A stretch of DNA of 64,000 nucleotides from Chinchilla lanigera (Eukaryota > Chordata > Mammalia > Rodentia > Chinchillidae): positions 6,951,656 through 7,015,655 of the forward strand of contig NW_004955502.1 of the NCBI RefSeq assembly GCF_000276665.1, written 5' to 3'. Position 1 is the first letter of the stretch. Every line of letters starts with the position of its first letter. Of the stretch, positions 11,001 through 22,740 are shown piece by piece. The position numbers were made by a program, and so were the translations under genes. The notes under the pieces were generated by a model. That model was given only the letters and a program-made list of their open reading frames with translations, ran no database searches and was not told the DNA's origin.

Positions 11001-11970
11001 AAACAATAATAAATGGTATATTGTTGTTCATTAAATTTTTTTATGCCTTGTAAAGTCTTCACATGGTTTTCATTTTTATTCAATTAATGAGGTGGATTAC
11101 ATTGATAGATTTTTTTTAATGTTAACCCAACATTGCATTCCTGGGAAAAACTTCACTTGAAATCTACTTTCTGGAGGGGCTGGGGAATTTAGCTCAGCGG
11201 CACAGCGCCTGCCTGGCAAGAGCGAGGTCATGAGTTCGATTCCTGGTACTGGAAAAAAAAAAACCAAAAAAAAAAAAGAAATCTACTTTTTAGTTCAAAT
11301 TGCTAAAAGTTTGTTAAAAAAATTTCCAAGTTTTTTTCTCAAAAATATTATTTTGTAGTTTTCTTCCTGTAAGAAAACTTCCTTAGATGAGTTTTTGCAT
11401 CTGAGCTAAAGCTAAAGCTAACCTCATTGAAGGAGTTGGAATTTTTTTTTTCTTCCAGAGTTTTTGTAAATATTGTTATCTCCTTAAATATTTGGGTAGA
11501 ATTCATCTGTAGCATCACCTGGACTTTGTGTTTTTTTTTCTGTGCACATACTTTTAACTAAGAATTTCCATCATAGATATATGACTATTAAAATAATCTA
11601 TTTCTTCCTGAGTGGGCTTTGTCAGTGTGTGTGGGAAAGCCCTTTCATTCAGTTCTATGCTCTGAGAACCCTAGCAGCCCTGGCCTCCCGTTCAGGCTTC
11701 TGAATCCAGCGAGTATGCCAGTCTCCATTTGGATTCCTCCATTCTGCAGCACCCTGGAAACTGTCTCTTGGCAATAAGCTAGCATGATTTTGGTGTTTGT
11801 CTCATTTTTTCCGGTTTATTAGAATCACTGTCACTCATTGCCTGATATCTACTTTCTTGAAAACCAATGCTTCATATATTTTACTTGGCTTTTATTTATT
11901 TCAGACAGGAGAGTAAATGCAATCCCTGTTATTTCATCTTGGCTGGAAGCACAAGTCTGTTCTTCAGTGT
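11000..11970 (-). mobile_element. L1 fragment(s), antisense, split by an ID SINE
   Basis: Up to about 11640 the text follows antisense L1 ORF2: a gaggtggattacattgatag-like part, cccaacattgcattcctggg, agatgagtttttgcatctga, tcatctgtagcatcacctgg and tttcttcctgagtgggc. From about 11820, aaaaccaatgcttcatatat and agacaggagagtaaatgcaa followed by ctgttatttcatcttggctg resembles an antisense L1M 3' region. The two parts may be separate insertions. An ID element splits the first part at 11171-11277. Confidence 0.6.
11171..11277 (+). mobile_element. ID SINE with perfect 12-bp target-site duplication
   Basis: The body starts near 11176 with ggggctggggaatttagctc and carries an A-box-like tagctcagcgg and the B box gagttcgattcc. 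It ends in an A-rich tail (11253-11277). The 12 bases gaaatctacttt flank it perfectly at 11159-11170 and 11278-11289. It is one of the least diverged SINEs here, so probably a young copy. Confidence 0.9.
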
Positions 11971-12880
11971 TTAAAGCATTTACCTTACCAAAATTTGACC
12001 AGCTTATCTCTCTTATGTTGTATTTATTTTTTTCTTAGTAATACTGTAAAACTTTGGCACTAAATATGTGAATTTCTTTGAGAAAGGGTAGGAAGATTTC
12101 TACTGTTTTATTTAGCTCAATGCTTGACTCATAATTTGCACCCATCAGCTTCATAAAAGGTCTTCAGTGTAAGCTATTGAGATCAATTTGACAGTAAGAC
12201 TTTGTGTGATGAATGCACTCACTAATTGTTAAAAAAAAATCTAAGCAAGAGACTTAACTGCTGTGCCTAATTCTTCGTCACCACTATACTGTTCTTTGCA
12301 GAAAAACTTGGAAACCAGCCATATTCTCTTTTGTGTCTTTTTTTTCTGCCACCGGAGTGAGTTAGAATGTCATAAAGACATGGGTTTTTTTTTAACCATT
12401 TAAAAGAAGAAAAATAGAATTTTTCTACATTTCCTTGTGTAAAGCATATACTCATCTATCAAAAGTACTGTAAAATCAAGTTCTAAGATTTGAGCATTAG
12501 ACAAATTTAGATTTTGCGTCTTTGCAGGCTGTCAGTGAGACATACTGTCTAGTATCTTAGACTTATTCATTCCTTTTGTGGGCTGTTGAATATCCTTCTG
12601 AGGTTTGCTACAAGGTGACAAAGCTCCTCTCTGCTATTCTAACCTCCAACAAGCATCACACCTACTGCAAGTAAGAATGTATTATGGAAGCTATACAGGT
12701 TTCAGTGACAGGGAAATGTGCTGAGAGCTGCTCCATAGCACACACAGTGCTTTTTTTAACTAAGGACCAGCTACACAGGAACTTTGCACAGTCTGCAAAC
12801 ATCTCGAAAGTGTGTGCAACTGTTTTTACATGTGCTCTTTCTTCTGTACCTGGAATCCATAACTTTTATTTGATACTTGT
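11970..12880. other. Unassigned AT-rich DNA, no gene seen
   Basis: I recognise no gene or named repeat. Short frames at 12267-12455 (minus) and 12684-12917 (plus) have no known motif. Confidence 0.4.
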
Positions 12881-12887
12881 ATTAATC

Positions 12888-13223
12888 AGCTTCATATTGT
12901 TTTCCTATGGTACCTGAGATAACTAACTTGTGAAGTGAAAGGTATTAACATAAACTGCTTTGGAGGTTCTCTGTTGTTTTGGACCTATGGCAAGGTGTCA
13001 CATCATGGTGGGAGTGAATGGTGCAGCAAATCTCATCTCACCAGCCAGAAGGCAGAAGAGAAGAGGCTAGGGTTCTACAGTCAAGGTCAAGGGAACACAC
13101 CTAATGACCGAAGGACATCGCAAGCCACATTTCATGAAAGTCCCCCCTTCTCTCAAATGCCACCTAAGAATCAAGCACTTGACACATGGGTCTTTGAAGA
13201 ACATCTAAGATCCAAATACAGCA
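12888..13223 (-). mobile_element. MaLR LTR, antisense
   Basis: It begins tgtattaatcagcttcatat, the antisense of the usual MaLR LTR 3' end, and contains tcacatcatggtgggagtga. It ends tctttgaagaacatctaaga then tccaaataca, the antisense of the LTR 5' end. The same plan is seen at 21084-21413. The copy is diverged, and the plus-strand frame across it (12935-13369) is a shadow running into the N gap. Confidence 0.65.
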
Positions 13224-13253
13224 GTAGTCAAAAAGTGCTAAGCCTGTACCATG

Positions 13254-13380
13254 TTTTTTTNNNNNNNNNNNNNNNNNNNNNNNNNNNNNNNNNNNNNNNN
13301 NNNNNNNNNNNNNNNNNNNNNNNNNNNNNNNNNNNNNNNNNNNNNNNNNNNNNNNNNNNNCTGAGCTAAATCCCCAGCCC
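13254..13380 (-). mobile_element. ID SINE, antisense, containing the assembly gap
   Basis: Seven Ts precede the gap and ctgagctaaatccccagccc (13361-13380) follows it, which is the antisense ID head. The 10 bases ctgtaccatg occur exactly on both sides (13244-13253 and 13381-13390) as a target-site duplication. The missing sequence is therefore the middle of one ID element. Confidence 0.85.
13261..13360. other. Assembly gap (100 N)
   Basis: Exactly 100 N, a conventional placeholder length. The real missing length is probably shorter, since a whole ID body is only about 75 bases plus its tail. Confidence 0.95.
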
Positions 13381-13399
13381 CTGTACCATGTAATTTCCT

Positions 13400-14200
13400 C
13401 AAAGCATACAGAAGCAGAATAAGCAGACAAATTGTCAAAGTAGTGCATAATGGAATCCACATAAAGTTACTGTCTAAGGCTAACTTAGGACCCCAGATAT
13501 GCACTTCAGGCTTCAGAGTGGATATTTGGTTCAGTAATCTACCGTATTTCAAATTATAGCTACAGTGTGTCACAAGGATAATCAGCTTTTTGGCTAGCTT
13601 ACAATATGCAGCTATCTTGTACTTGGTTTTTAACTTTTCTTATATTAGAAAATAAAAACCTACATAAAGACTTCGTTTGAGGCTATGAAATATTTCTAGG
13701 GAGCTAACGCTGAAAACATGTAAGACAAAGTTGTCCATATCCATGGTCAGCTTTTCGAGAGAAAGCATGAAAACATCTAGGTGTTAGTTTACTAGCTGTT
13801 TATGCTAAACCATGAAGCTCAAGTTGATAAGATTAGTTGTACTTTATATCAGGATTTGAATTTTTTTTAATTTGTTTTGAAATTGTGGCAATCTTCTTGC
13901 CTCAGCCTCCCGAGTGTTGGGATTACAGGTGTGTGCCACCACTCCTGACTTTAATGATTTTTAGAAGAAAATTACATTACTCTTTGTAGACTATTTCTCT
14001 GCTATTTTTCTTTTTCTAGACAAACATCAGACTTCAAATATAGGCTCATCATATTAATCATTCTATAACAACTTACTCTATCATGACTCATGAAAGGGGA
14101 GGACTTCTGTCATTGCTAACCGATAAAAACCTCTAAAACATCTTATGTTCATGATAGAGTCCACTTTCTTATCTTTGAATAGTTTTTATTAAGTGCTATC
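13400..14200. other. Unassigned DNA with one B1 fragment
   Basis: Apart from the B1 fragment at 13861-13950 I see no gene or known repeat. Confidence 0.4.
13861..13950 (-). mobile_element. B1 SINE fragment, antisense
   Basis: A T-rich start is followed by gcctcagcctcccgagtgtt and gggattacaggtgtgtgcca, the antisense of the 7SL-derived B1 5' part. Confidence 0.85.
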
Positions 14201-14202
14201 TT

Positions 14203-15760
14203 TTTACAGCTCTATTAAGGCATAATTTATAAAGTTTGTATATTATTCAAGGCATACTGTGGGGTGCTTTCATATATGTATACATTGTGAAATTATTATC
14301 ATAACCAGCTGATGAGTATATTTATTACCTCACACATTTACTCTTTGCATCTATTCTATGGAATCTATTCTCTAAGCAAATTTCAGATGTACCATACAGT
14401 ACTATTACTGTGGTCACCACACTATACATTATCTCTCTAGAACTAATGCATTTTATAAATGCAAATTTGTATCCTGTGACCAACATCTCTCTACTCCTTT
14501 CCCCACCTCTCATCGCTGGTAACAACCCTTCTGCTCTCTGTTTCTGTGAGTCTGCATTTTTAGATAGGTGAGGTCATTCAGTATTTGTCTTTCAGTGTCT
14601 GGCTTATTCATTTAGCATCATGTCTTCTTATGTCTTCTGCCACATGGTTGCAGATGACAGGATTTCCTTCTTTTTTAAGGCTGAATAATTCTCATGTGAG
14701 TGCACGTGTGTGCGTGCACGCGTGTGTGCATGTGTGTACATCCATGTATGTGTGTGTGTGTTTATCACATTTTTTTATCCATTCATCTACTGACAAACAC
14801 ATAGGTTGTCTCCGTATCTTCTCTTTTGTGAATAACACCGCAATGATTATGAGAATGCCCATAGCTCCTTGAGATAGTGATTTTATTTCCTTTGGCTCTG
14901 TACCCAGAAATGGGATTGCTGGGCCACATAAGAGTTCTATTTTTAATTTTCTGAGGAACTTCTGTACTGTTTCCACAATGGCTGTGCTAATTTACATTTC
15001 CACCAGTAACATAAAGGGAAATGCTTCCTTTTTAGCCATATCTTTGCCAATGCTTCCTGTCTTCTGACTTTTTGATTGTAGCCATTCTAACAAGTAAGGT
15101 GATATCGCATTGTGGTTTTGAGTTACATTTCCCTGGTGATTAGTGGTATTTTCATGTGTCTGTTAACTATATACCTTCTTTGGAAAAATGTCTTTTCTGG
15201 TTCTTTGGCCATTTACAGATTGGATTATAGAAACAGTTGCATGAATTGTATGAGTTCTTTATATATATTGAATAGTAACCCTTATTGGGCATGTGATTTA
15301 CAAATATTTTCTCCAATTCTTTGGGTTGCTTTTTCATTTAAAAAATTGATTCATTTACTGTGCAGAAACTTTATAGTTTGATGTAATTTCACTTTTATTT
15401 TTGTTTTTGTTACCTGTGCTTTGGGCATCATATCTAAAAAAATAATTGCGAAAGGCTTTCTGCATGCTAAAGTTGCACTCTATTTCTGAGCTAGCTATTC
15501 CCCCAGATCCTTTTATGTTTTCTTCTAGGAGCTTTATAATTTCAGTTCTTATATTTAAATCATTGATCATTTTAAGTTGATTTTTATATATGGTATAAGA
15601 TAAGGGTCCTAATTCATTTCTTTTTCACATTCAGATAGTTTTTACAACTCTATTGAAAAGACTATGCCTTTTCAGTTGTGTACTATTCATATCTTAATGA
15701 AAATTACTTGTCTAGCAATGCATGGATTTGTCTGGTAAACACTATCTTTTTTATCTAAAG
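14203..15760 (-). mobile_element. L1 (L1M-type) 3' UTR and ORF2 3' part, antisense
   Basis: It starts with antisense 3' UTR text (tattaaggcataatttataa, ttacctcacacatttactct). It continues through ctgtttctgtgagtctgcat, gtatttgtctttcagtgtct, ttaaggctgaataattctca, gaaatgggattgctgggcca and tgatatcgcattgtggtttt, then ctttatatatattgaatagt and ctttgggcatcatatc. These are ordered landmarks of L1 ORF2 on the minus strand. Plus-strand frames in it are shadows. Stops on the coding strand mark it as a dead copy. Confidence 0.85.
14697..14761. repeat. TG-rich microsatellite
   Basis: An interrupted (TG)n tract with CG and CA interruptions, ending in gtatgtgtgtgtgtgttt. It sits inside the L1 copy. Confidence 0.8.
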
Positions 15761-17340
15761 ATTCCTTACATTTAATTTTTGATATTTGAGAATGCTTCTG
15801 TGGAGAATAGTAAAAATAAACTCATTCTCTCAAAAATACTTCCATCACCCTTTCATATTTTTTATTTTTCATGCCATGACTGAGGTTCCAATTATACTTA
15901 GTTCTCACTATGATAGTTTCCCATTTTGATTTCTTCAATGGAAAAAGTAAATAATGTATATATAACAAAGTACTGTTCTCAAAGCAGCAGTCAGTAATAT
16001 ACTAAAAAAAAATCAATAGGAAGATACTTTCTTAATTTACTGAGGCGTTTGATGCATTAATAATATGTGGATGTGTTTGACATGACAAGTGTACAATAAA
16101 TACAACTACTGATTCTGAATGCTTCTACTAAGTATTTTTTGATAAAACATCATCCCTTACATATATTTTCTAAATTTATGAACTTAAATAGCTATTTACA
16201 TATGTTCATTATATTCTCTGTGTTGGGTATTTTTCTCCCTGAAAAGAAATTATCAGTGTAATTAATATTGATCTAAAGGGTCAGGATTCAAAAATAAGCT
16301 AATTTGAATAACAGCAATTATAATCTCAAGAGTAGTATATGATTGTAGGAAGTGATTTTAATGTGTTCTATTAATTTCTGGACCACAATAGCAATAATAA
16401 CAAAGATGATACATCTTGATTATGTCTGCATGTGGCTTCCCTTGAACAATAGTGTGTAGTTGGTGGCACAGGCAGCAGTAACAAGTTGAAGTATCTTAGC
16501 TTGATATAACTACTATTTTAAGATCCATCTCTGAAACTTAAGTAGATCAAAGGAATTGAATCTGACCTGTTAGTGTCAAGCTACAATACTCCACACTGCT
16601 TTTTTTACTAGGGTCCTGATAAGACAAAGTATTCAATTACTATTTTTAAAACTTGAGTATCTTTGCCTAATGAAACTTTGCTTTCTAAAAGGTCACATTG
16701 ATAGTAGCATATCATGACACAATTATTGTAAAAACAAAAACATGAAAGAGGAAGATAAATATATATTTTTGACATAAAACACCTATTTTAGATGGACTAT
16801 GGAATTTGACTGAATGATAGATTCTAGAATAAACCGTTTGAGTCCCGCTGTAATGCTGAACAAGAGCTCACCTGAGCAGTCTTAGGTTAATGAATACTGG
16901 AAGGAAAGCAAGAGTATATAAAGACCAATACACGGCTGGCTAAAATCCCTATTGGTTTATTAATGATCCTGCCACCTCCGTTATCAGTATCCTCAAAGTA
17001 CATGGTTTTTAGTTTTTATAGAACTGGGTCATTCAGATGTTTAAAAGTTGGAAATTTCTGCTCATTTCAAACCCAACCAATCTTCAGTCTCTGTGAGGGT
17101 CCCGAAAGTGGCAGTGACACACATTTGATATTGTCAGTTGCTTTCAATAGACTTCCTGGTAGAGACCTATGATAGCTACTTTTTTTTCAGAATCCACTAC
17201 ATTTTATTTTATAATAATAAAGGGATAAATTCATCAAATGTATATACAATTTTAAGTGTATATGCATCTAATAACAGAGCTTCAAAATATATGCATCAAA
17301 ACTCATAATAGTCAAAAGAAAAAATAGGCCAAAAACATAA
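15760..17340. other. Unassigned AT-rich DNA
   Basis: No gene seen. A weak MIR-like stretch may lie at about 16790-16930 but is too diverged to call. Confidence 0.35.
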
Positions 17341-17351
17341 TTATAGTTGGA

Positions 17352-17451
17352 GAGTACAGCAGCTCTCATGAGTTTGATTCCTGGAACAACAACAAAAAAA
17401 AAAATAGCAAAAAGGGCCAGGGATGTAGTTCAGCAGCACAAGTGCCTGCCT
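17352..17451 (+). mobile_element. Two partial ID SINEs in tandem
   Basis: The 3' half of an ID (ctcatgagtttgattcctgg plus an A-rich tail, 17352-17405) is followed by the 5' half of another (gggccagggatgtagttcag to gtgcctgcctg, 17413-17451). It may be one rearranged insertion or two broken ones. Confidence 0.65.
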
Positions 17452-17754
17452 GATGGCAACTTTTAAGACTTTTTTGAAAAAAAAGTTTTTTAAATTTAGT
17501 AGCAGAAACTTACAGACCCTCCAGTCATGTATATGAACTAATCATATCCTGGAAATTTTTGAAAATGAAGAGAATATTATCTGTTAAGCAATTCAGTTGA
17601 CCCTGGATGTATTTAATCCAATTATTGTTAAACATATTCATTGTTTAAAGAAAAAACTTTACATTTAATTGACCTAGTTTGTTTCTCATGGAATTATTTT
17701 CATCATTATTCATTACTTATCAAGAAAATAATTTTTTCTTTTCAAAAACTATTG

Positions 17755-17873
17755 TAAAATGGATGCAGTGTATCAAAATTACCAGCAATTTATAACTGAG
17801 GGGTTTGTATATTTTTATGCTGTTTCCCTCAGTTATAAGTTGCTGGTAATTTTGATATATCTCATCCATTTTA
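17755..17873. repeat. 119-bp near-perfect inverted repeat (hairpin)
   Basis: Arm 17755-17802 and arm 17826-17873 are each 48 bases and are reverse complements at 43 of 48 positions. Four of the mismatches fall near the outer third. The loop is 23 bases (17803-17825). The arms begin taaaatggat and end ataactgaggg. The plus-strand frame 17759-17989 merely crosses it. It could be a small palindromic DNA-transposon relic (MITE), a foldback duplication, or a miRNA-like hairpin. I do not recognise the family. Confidence 0.85.
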
Positions 17874-17999
17874 GAGTACCTTTTGAAAGGAAAAACATCT
17901 TAAGTGAAGATAATTTATTTAAACTGCTACTAATATTATTCTTTTATGCATATGATGATATATTTTTTCAACAGCATATTAAAATGTGAAAGTCATCTA

Positions 18000-18083
18000 T
18001 TTTTTTTTTTTAACTGGAAATCAAACTCAGGACCCTGCACTTGCCAGGCAGGCGCTGTGCCCCTGAGTTGTATATCTGGCTCC
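18000..18083 (-). mobile_element. ID SINE, antisense
   Basis: A T-run (18000-18011) is followed by gaaatcaaactcaggaccct, gcacttgccaggcaggcgct and gtgcccctgagttgtatatc, the antisense ID body in full. Confidence 0.9.
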
Positions 18084-18931
18084 TGTGTGTCTAATATTTA
18101 AGAATTTTTCAGAATTGTGTTAGGCATGCTCAGTTACACATAATATGTTGGTGACCCATTGTATTTCATAATCCAGGCTCAGACCTTGAGTGCTTCAGCA
18201 CCCTAGGCCTGAAGGAGAACTTCCAGGCATATGGAAGAATACCAGTGTTTTCCTTCCCAATCCTATGCAGTTAAATCACAAGTGGTTTTTGTAAATTAAA
18301 AATACTTTTCTACAAAGCCAGCTGGAAGCACTGATGGAGAGATGTGCAGTATGTTAATGAAAGGCTTTCACTTTACATAAATAAGATTCCAATTTAACAT
18401 AAAATTCCAACAGCAAATAAGTATGTTGAACAGATTCCTTCTAAACAAAGGTTTGCACATGCGCAGACAGTGACAACTTTTATTTTTCTTTCTGGCTGGT
18501 GAGCTTTTAAGAAATAGCTGTAAAATATACTCCAACTCTATACATAATAACTATGAACAGAAATGACCTACAATTGAGAAAATACCATGTCTCCACTTTT
18601 GTTTTCTAGTCTGTATATTAGTCTGAGTCCTCGAATCTTCTATAATTCCTGTCATATTTTAGAATGTTTCAGCTGAGGCAGCACATTGAGAGGGTCAAAG
18701 ATTTGAAGCAACACTAAATAATTACAATATACTCAATAACAACTGCATGGTGATATTGCAGATTATCTACAAAAGCAGAACCTGCTATTGAACAGCTCAC
18801 TTGGTTGGTCTTTCAATACTAGGTTGCCAATGTCTCAACCACCTACTGTAAAGACTTTCTAGGGAAAGTTCTTGCATCTTTCAATGAGGCATGGCTTGGT
18901 TTGCTTTGGTTTGATACCAGCTTAATGTTAT

Positions 18932-18999
18932 TTTCATTTGCTCTGCGCTAGGCCTTCCCTTTTGAAGGCCTTTCATTTGCTCTGCGCTAGGCCTTCCCT
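18932..18999. repeat. 39-bp tandem duplication with small hairpin
   Basis: The stretch tttcatttgctctgcgctag continuing to ccttccct occurs at 18932-18960 and again at 18971-18999, a 39-base period with identical copies. Between them ggccttc and gaaggcc (18951-18970) form a 7-bp inverted repeat. Confidence 0.85.
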
Positions 19000-19959
19000 C
19001 AGCAGCACATCTGGCAGGCATCGCCTCATCCAGGTAAACCTCAGTTCTCACAGGTATTAGGTGGGTGGTGAGAGAGGGATATCAATTTACTACATTCGAG
19101 CAAAAAGAGAATTAAATTGCCTCATGTAATCCAATAAATTACTGAACAACCAAGTCAGAGGTAACCAGGGATATAACTAAGTCTCTGTAAATGTGGAGAG
19201 AGACCCTATCCCAGTGTTAATTATGTGCATGGAAAGAGGGCATTTTCTGGAAATGTTAGCCAGCTGTCCTCTTGCTAGCAAGATATAAAGTTCATACATA
19301 TATGCTTATCATCTGTGAAGATTTTGTTACACTTGAGGTGAGAAAATCTGGGGTACTAGTACTATGATCATGTTCAATGAATGAAGGTTATACGATACTG
19401 GACCACTGACATTCTAAAGATTTTGCTCTGAATACTAACTTTTAAATGTTTTTAAAAAGTCAATAGACTTGCAAAAGTTACATCTATATTAAAATATTTC
19501 TTCCTTGATTTTGTAGTTATTTAGTTCATCTTTCACTGCTTCAAAACCACAAATTTAAGACAGTATAAATATTTGATGCTTTTCATTTTTTGTTCATTAT
19601 TTATAAATATTTTGAAACGACTGATTCTACAGTTGAGAGAAGGATGATGGTGTAATTTTGTTAATGAACATCTCAGATCAGAGCAGGGAAAAGGAAGGAA
19701 AATTATTTTGGAATAAATATTTAAAGTCAGATGTATTCAACTCATTGAAACAAGAAAAACAAATAACAAAGATTTTAGAATTCATTACACCTTCACCATA
19801 ATGTTTACATTGTCCCTCTTGTTATCCATATATGGTTGCATGCTTGTCAGTGGCAGAGCTAGTGTCTGAATCTAAGTTGTTTGGTCCTGTGTGATGTTCT
19901 TCCTCTTACTCTGTACTGTCTTCTGTGTAAGCTATTAACATGATTCCTATGTGCTCTAA

Positions 19960-20110
19960 GTGAGAAGTCCTATCACTAGCACTTACTAGCTCAGTGACAA
20001 TCACTAACACCATAACCTGTTTGACCTTCACATTGCTCATCCATGCAAAGAGAATCATGACATCCTTTCTGTCATTATCAAGTGTTGTGCGATTAGAAAG
20101 TGCTTTTTAA
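19960..20110 (+). mobile_element. MIR SINE, sense
   Basis: The phrases agcacttactagctcagtga, ataacctgtttgaccttcac and attgctcatccatgcaaaga track the MIR core. It is diverged. Confidence 0.5.
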
Positions 20111-20919
20111 CAGTAACATTTGTACATATAAAGGATTAAAATTCATAAAGAGATTGCCATGCTACTAGTTAGTATCTCTGAGGTCTCATGGAAGAAAGAG
20201 ATCTAAATAACTTCTGTCTTGATTAGACACATATTGGGCATCACGGAATTATTGTTGCATCTAGTCTGTGTCTCCTCACCTTGATGAGGATGCCATGAAG
20301 TGGAGAAATTCAAAGTATATTAATAATCTGATTAAAGTGTTGAATAAATAAGACCCATGGGAAAGGGCGGGAGGAGTTGGAATTAATTAGTGTGGAAGCA
20401 GTAATTGCCTCTTAACACTTGAGGCATTGCCATAAGGAAAATGTAGACTAACTTTTATTCATCTCTGAGAAATCACTCAATAGTGACTATGGAAATACAG
20501 CATGGACAAGAAAGACTTTACTGACAGTTGTTTGTTAAATGTTAGAACAAGCTATTAAAAGAAGATGTAGAGCCTCCTTTACAGATGACTTTTCCAGAAA
20601 AAAAATAGACAAATCAATTTAGTATGGACAAGAGCAGATATACTTGCAATCAAGGAACTAGCAGAGCTTAATTATTGAAATTTTCACTCAGCTCTCAGGA
20701 ACTCTAGTTTTCTGCCTAATGCTCTTGATTAATCATAAAAGAGGTAGGTATCAAGTTTTTCTAATTATCCTTTTCTAAATAGGCAGATTATATTAATCTG
20801 TTACCATTCTTCAATATATATAATCTTCCTTCTTCCCTCTCTCCTTCCTTTCCTTCAGGGTAGGTTGGATAGATATAGACTCTGTTTCATGACATAGTTC
20901 TGTCATCATTGAATGAGTA

Positions 20920-21760
20920 AGACAAAAAAGCAATTCTAAATTGATTTCTTCCTATTAACACCCCATCTCCAAGCAAGTAACTGCTCTAATATGGTTTGCT
21001 GTCTATTCTTAAATTTATATGTATCTTTGAAATAAGTGGTGTCATTTCATGTGTGCATGTTTTCAAATCACATAAATAGAACTTTTCTGTGTCAGTCAGC
21101 TTTCTGTTGCTATGACAAAATACCTGACAGAATCAATTTAAAGGGGGAAATATTTATTTTGGCTCATAGTTGTAGACTTTCAGTCCATGATCATCTGATT
21201 CAATTGCCCTTATACCTGAGGTGAGGCAGAACACAGTCGAAGGGTGTGATGGAGAACAGCTGCTCATCTCATCCTGGCCGGGAAGAGAGTAAGGGAGAAG
21301 ATAGCCTCTACTTCCTAAAGTTTCCACTACTTCCTGGTAGTCTCCCCAGCTGGAACTCAAGCCTTCAACAAGTGAGACTTTGAGGGACAACATTTTAGAT
21401 ACAAACTATAACAGAACTCACCTTTTCTTCCCTTTTCCACAAAGCATTATGTTGTTAAAATCTGTGTTGTTTCTAACTGTTGTGCAGTGTTCAGTAGTTT
21501 GCTCCACCGTCTCCTTCTATTTTCCTCAAATGGTGAATGATGAGGCTGCTTTTTATTCCCTGCATCCATAAACTATATTGTGAAAAATACATTATCTTAT
21601 ATGCTTCTTTTTGTAAGATTTCTCTCACACTTTCTCATGGGAAGTGGGGTCACATAATTACACCAAATATGGAGAATACTTTGCCAGATTATTTTCTAAA
21701 ATAAAGCCAAGTAGGAAGGAGATCTTATTTCCCCATCAATACTTACTGTTATCAAATTGG
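20920..21760 (-). mobile_element. L1 fragment, antisense, split by a MaLR LTR
   Basis: The left part has aaataagtggtgtcatttca and aatcacataaatagaact. The right part resumes with cacaaagcattatgttgtta, gttcagtagtttgctcc and ggagaatactttgccagatt. Together they follow antisense L1 ORF2 3' text once the LTR at 21084-21413 is removed. Confidence 0.55.
21084..21413 (-). mobile_element. MaLR LTR, antisense, inserted in L1
   Basis: The tgtgtcagtcagctttctgt head, followed by tgctatgacaaaatacctga and gaaatatttattttggctca, is the antisense of a MaLR LTR 3' end with its polyadenylation region. The right end agggacaacattttagatac, then aaactataaca, is the antisense 5' end. The 5-mer gaact lies at 21079-21083 and 21414-21418, consistent with a target-site duplication, though four bases (tttc) precede the usual TG start. 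Frames at 21036-21224 and 21154-21393 are shadows. Confidence 0.75.
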
Positions 21761-22189
21761 GCAATCCCCCCACATTTAACTGGAATGATTGTGGGGAATG
21801 AAGGAAAAGAAGAATCAAAGGTGACTCTTAGGTAGGTTGCTGATTGAACAACCAAATGACTGAGAGTGTGCTTGCTGTGCTGGCCTGTTACTGTCCAGTC
21901 CTCACATGGCTACACCTCCAGTTTCTTTGCCCCTTTCCATAAAACTTGCCTAAAAAAGCCCAAACCTGGTCAAATCTAAATCTCCATTGACCCTCACCTG
22001 CACCTCAGCAATGAAACAGGTGAGAAAAATCACTTGCCCAACCTGACTGATCTTTGCTGTAGAATAGTGGATTTTCAGCCTGGCCGCCACTGTAGTGCCA
22101 GTTTGCAACATCTTTTGCCTATACCTTCCCACTTAATGCCCCTGCTTCTGCTCATCTCCCTGAACAATTTCACAGCAGACTGAGTGGTT

Positions 22190-22740
22190 TCTTTCAAATG
22201 TAATTTCAATAATGTCTGCTTAAAATCCTCCAACAGCTTCCTGTTTCACTCTGAATAAATAAAAATCAAAATCCTTACTGTGGACTCCAATGCTATGGAC
22301 CTGGCTGCTTGCCACCATTTTAACTTTGAATTATTGAATCACACAATTAGAAACTTCAGAAATTACCATTATCGATATACAAATTTGCTGTTGGTAATTT
22401 TTTTTAAATCATGTATGTTTGCAATACTGAATAGTGGTGTTCGTTTTGGGTAATTGGCACATGCATATTACATATCTTAATCATTTTCAATTCCTGCTCC
22501 CACTTATGTTTCCCATTCAGTTTCCTTTTTTGAACAGGCTTCCCTTTCCATCCCACTTCTCAACTTCCTTTGGCAACAGTAGACTTGCTGTTCCTTGAAC
22601 ACATCAAGTGGATGCCAATCTAGGGTCTTTTCCATTTACAACTCCCCGTATCTAGAATACTCATCAAATATTGTGTGACATATCCTTACATCCTTCAGGT
22701 TTCTGCTTAACTATTATTTTATTGTGATGAAATCCTCTTA
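22190..22740 (-). mobile_element. L2 LINE 3' fragments, antisense, interrupted
   Basis: The part at 22190-22325 (cttaaaatcctccaacagct, ttcctgtttcactctgaata, tccttactgtggactccaat) and the part at about 22545-22740 (cttgctgttccttgaacaca, ccttcaggtttctgcttaac, gatgaaatcctctta) are successive antisense L2 segments. About 220 bases between them are unassigned and may be an insertion. Confidence 0.6.

Larger units (their letters stand above)
18090..20920. other. Unassigned DNA with MIR traces and a 39-bp tandem duplication
   Basis: No gene is recognised. MIR-like text occurs at 19960-20110 and the tandem duplication at 18932-18999. The remainder is AT-rich and unassigned. Confidence 0.35.

Noticed and set aside
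12935..13369. 144-codon frame running into the N gap
   Set aside because: It is the antisense of a MaLR LTR and ends in translated N, so it is not a gene.
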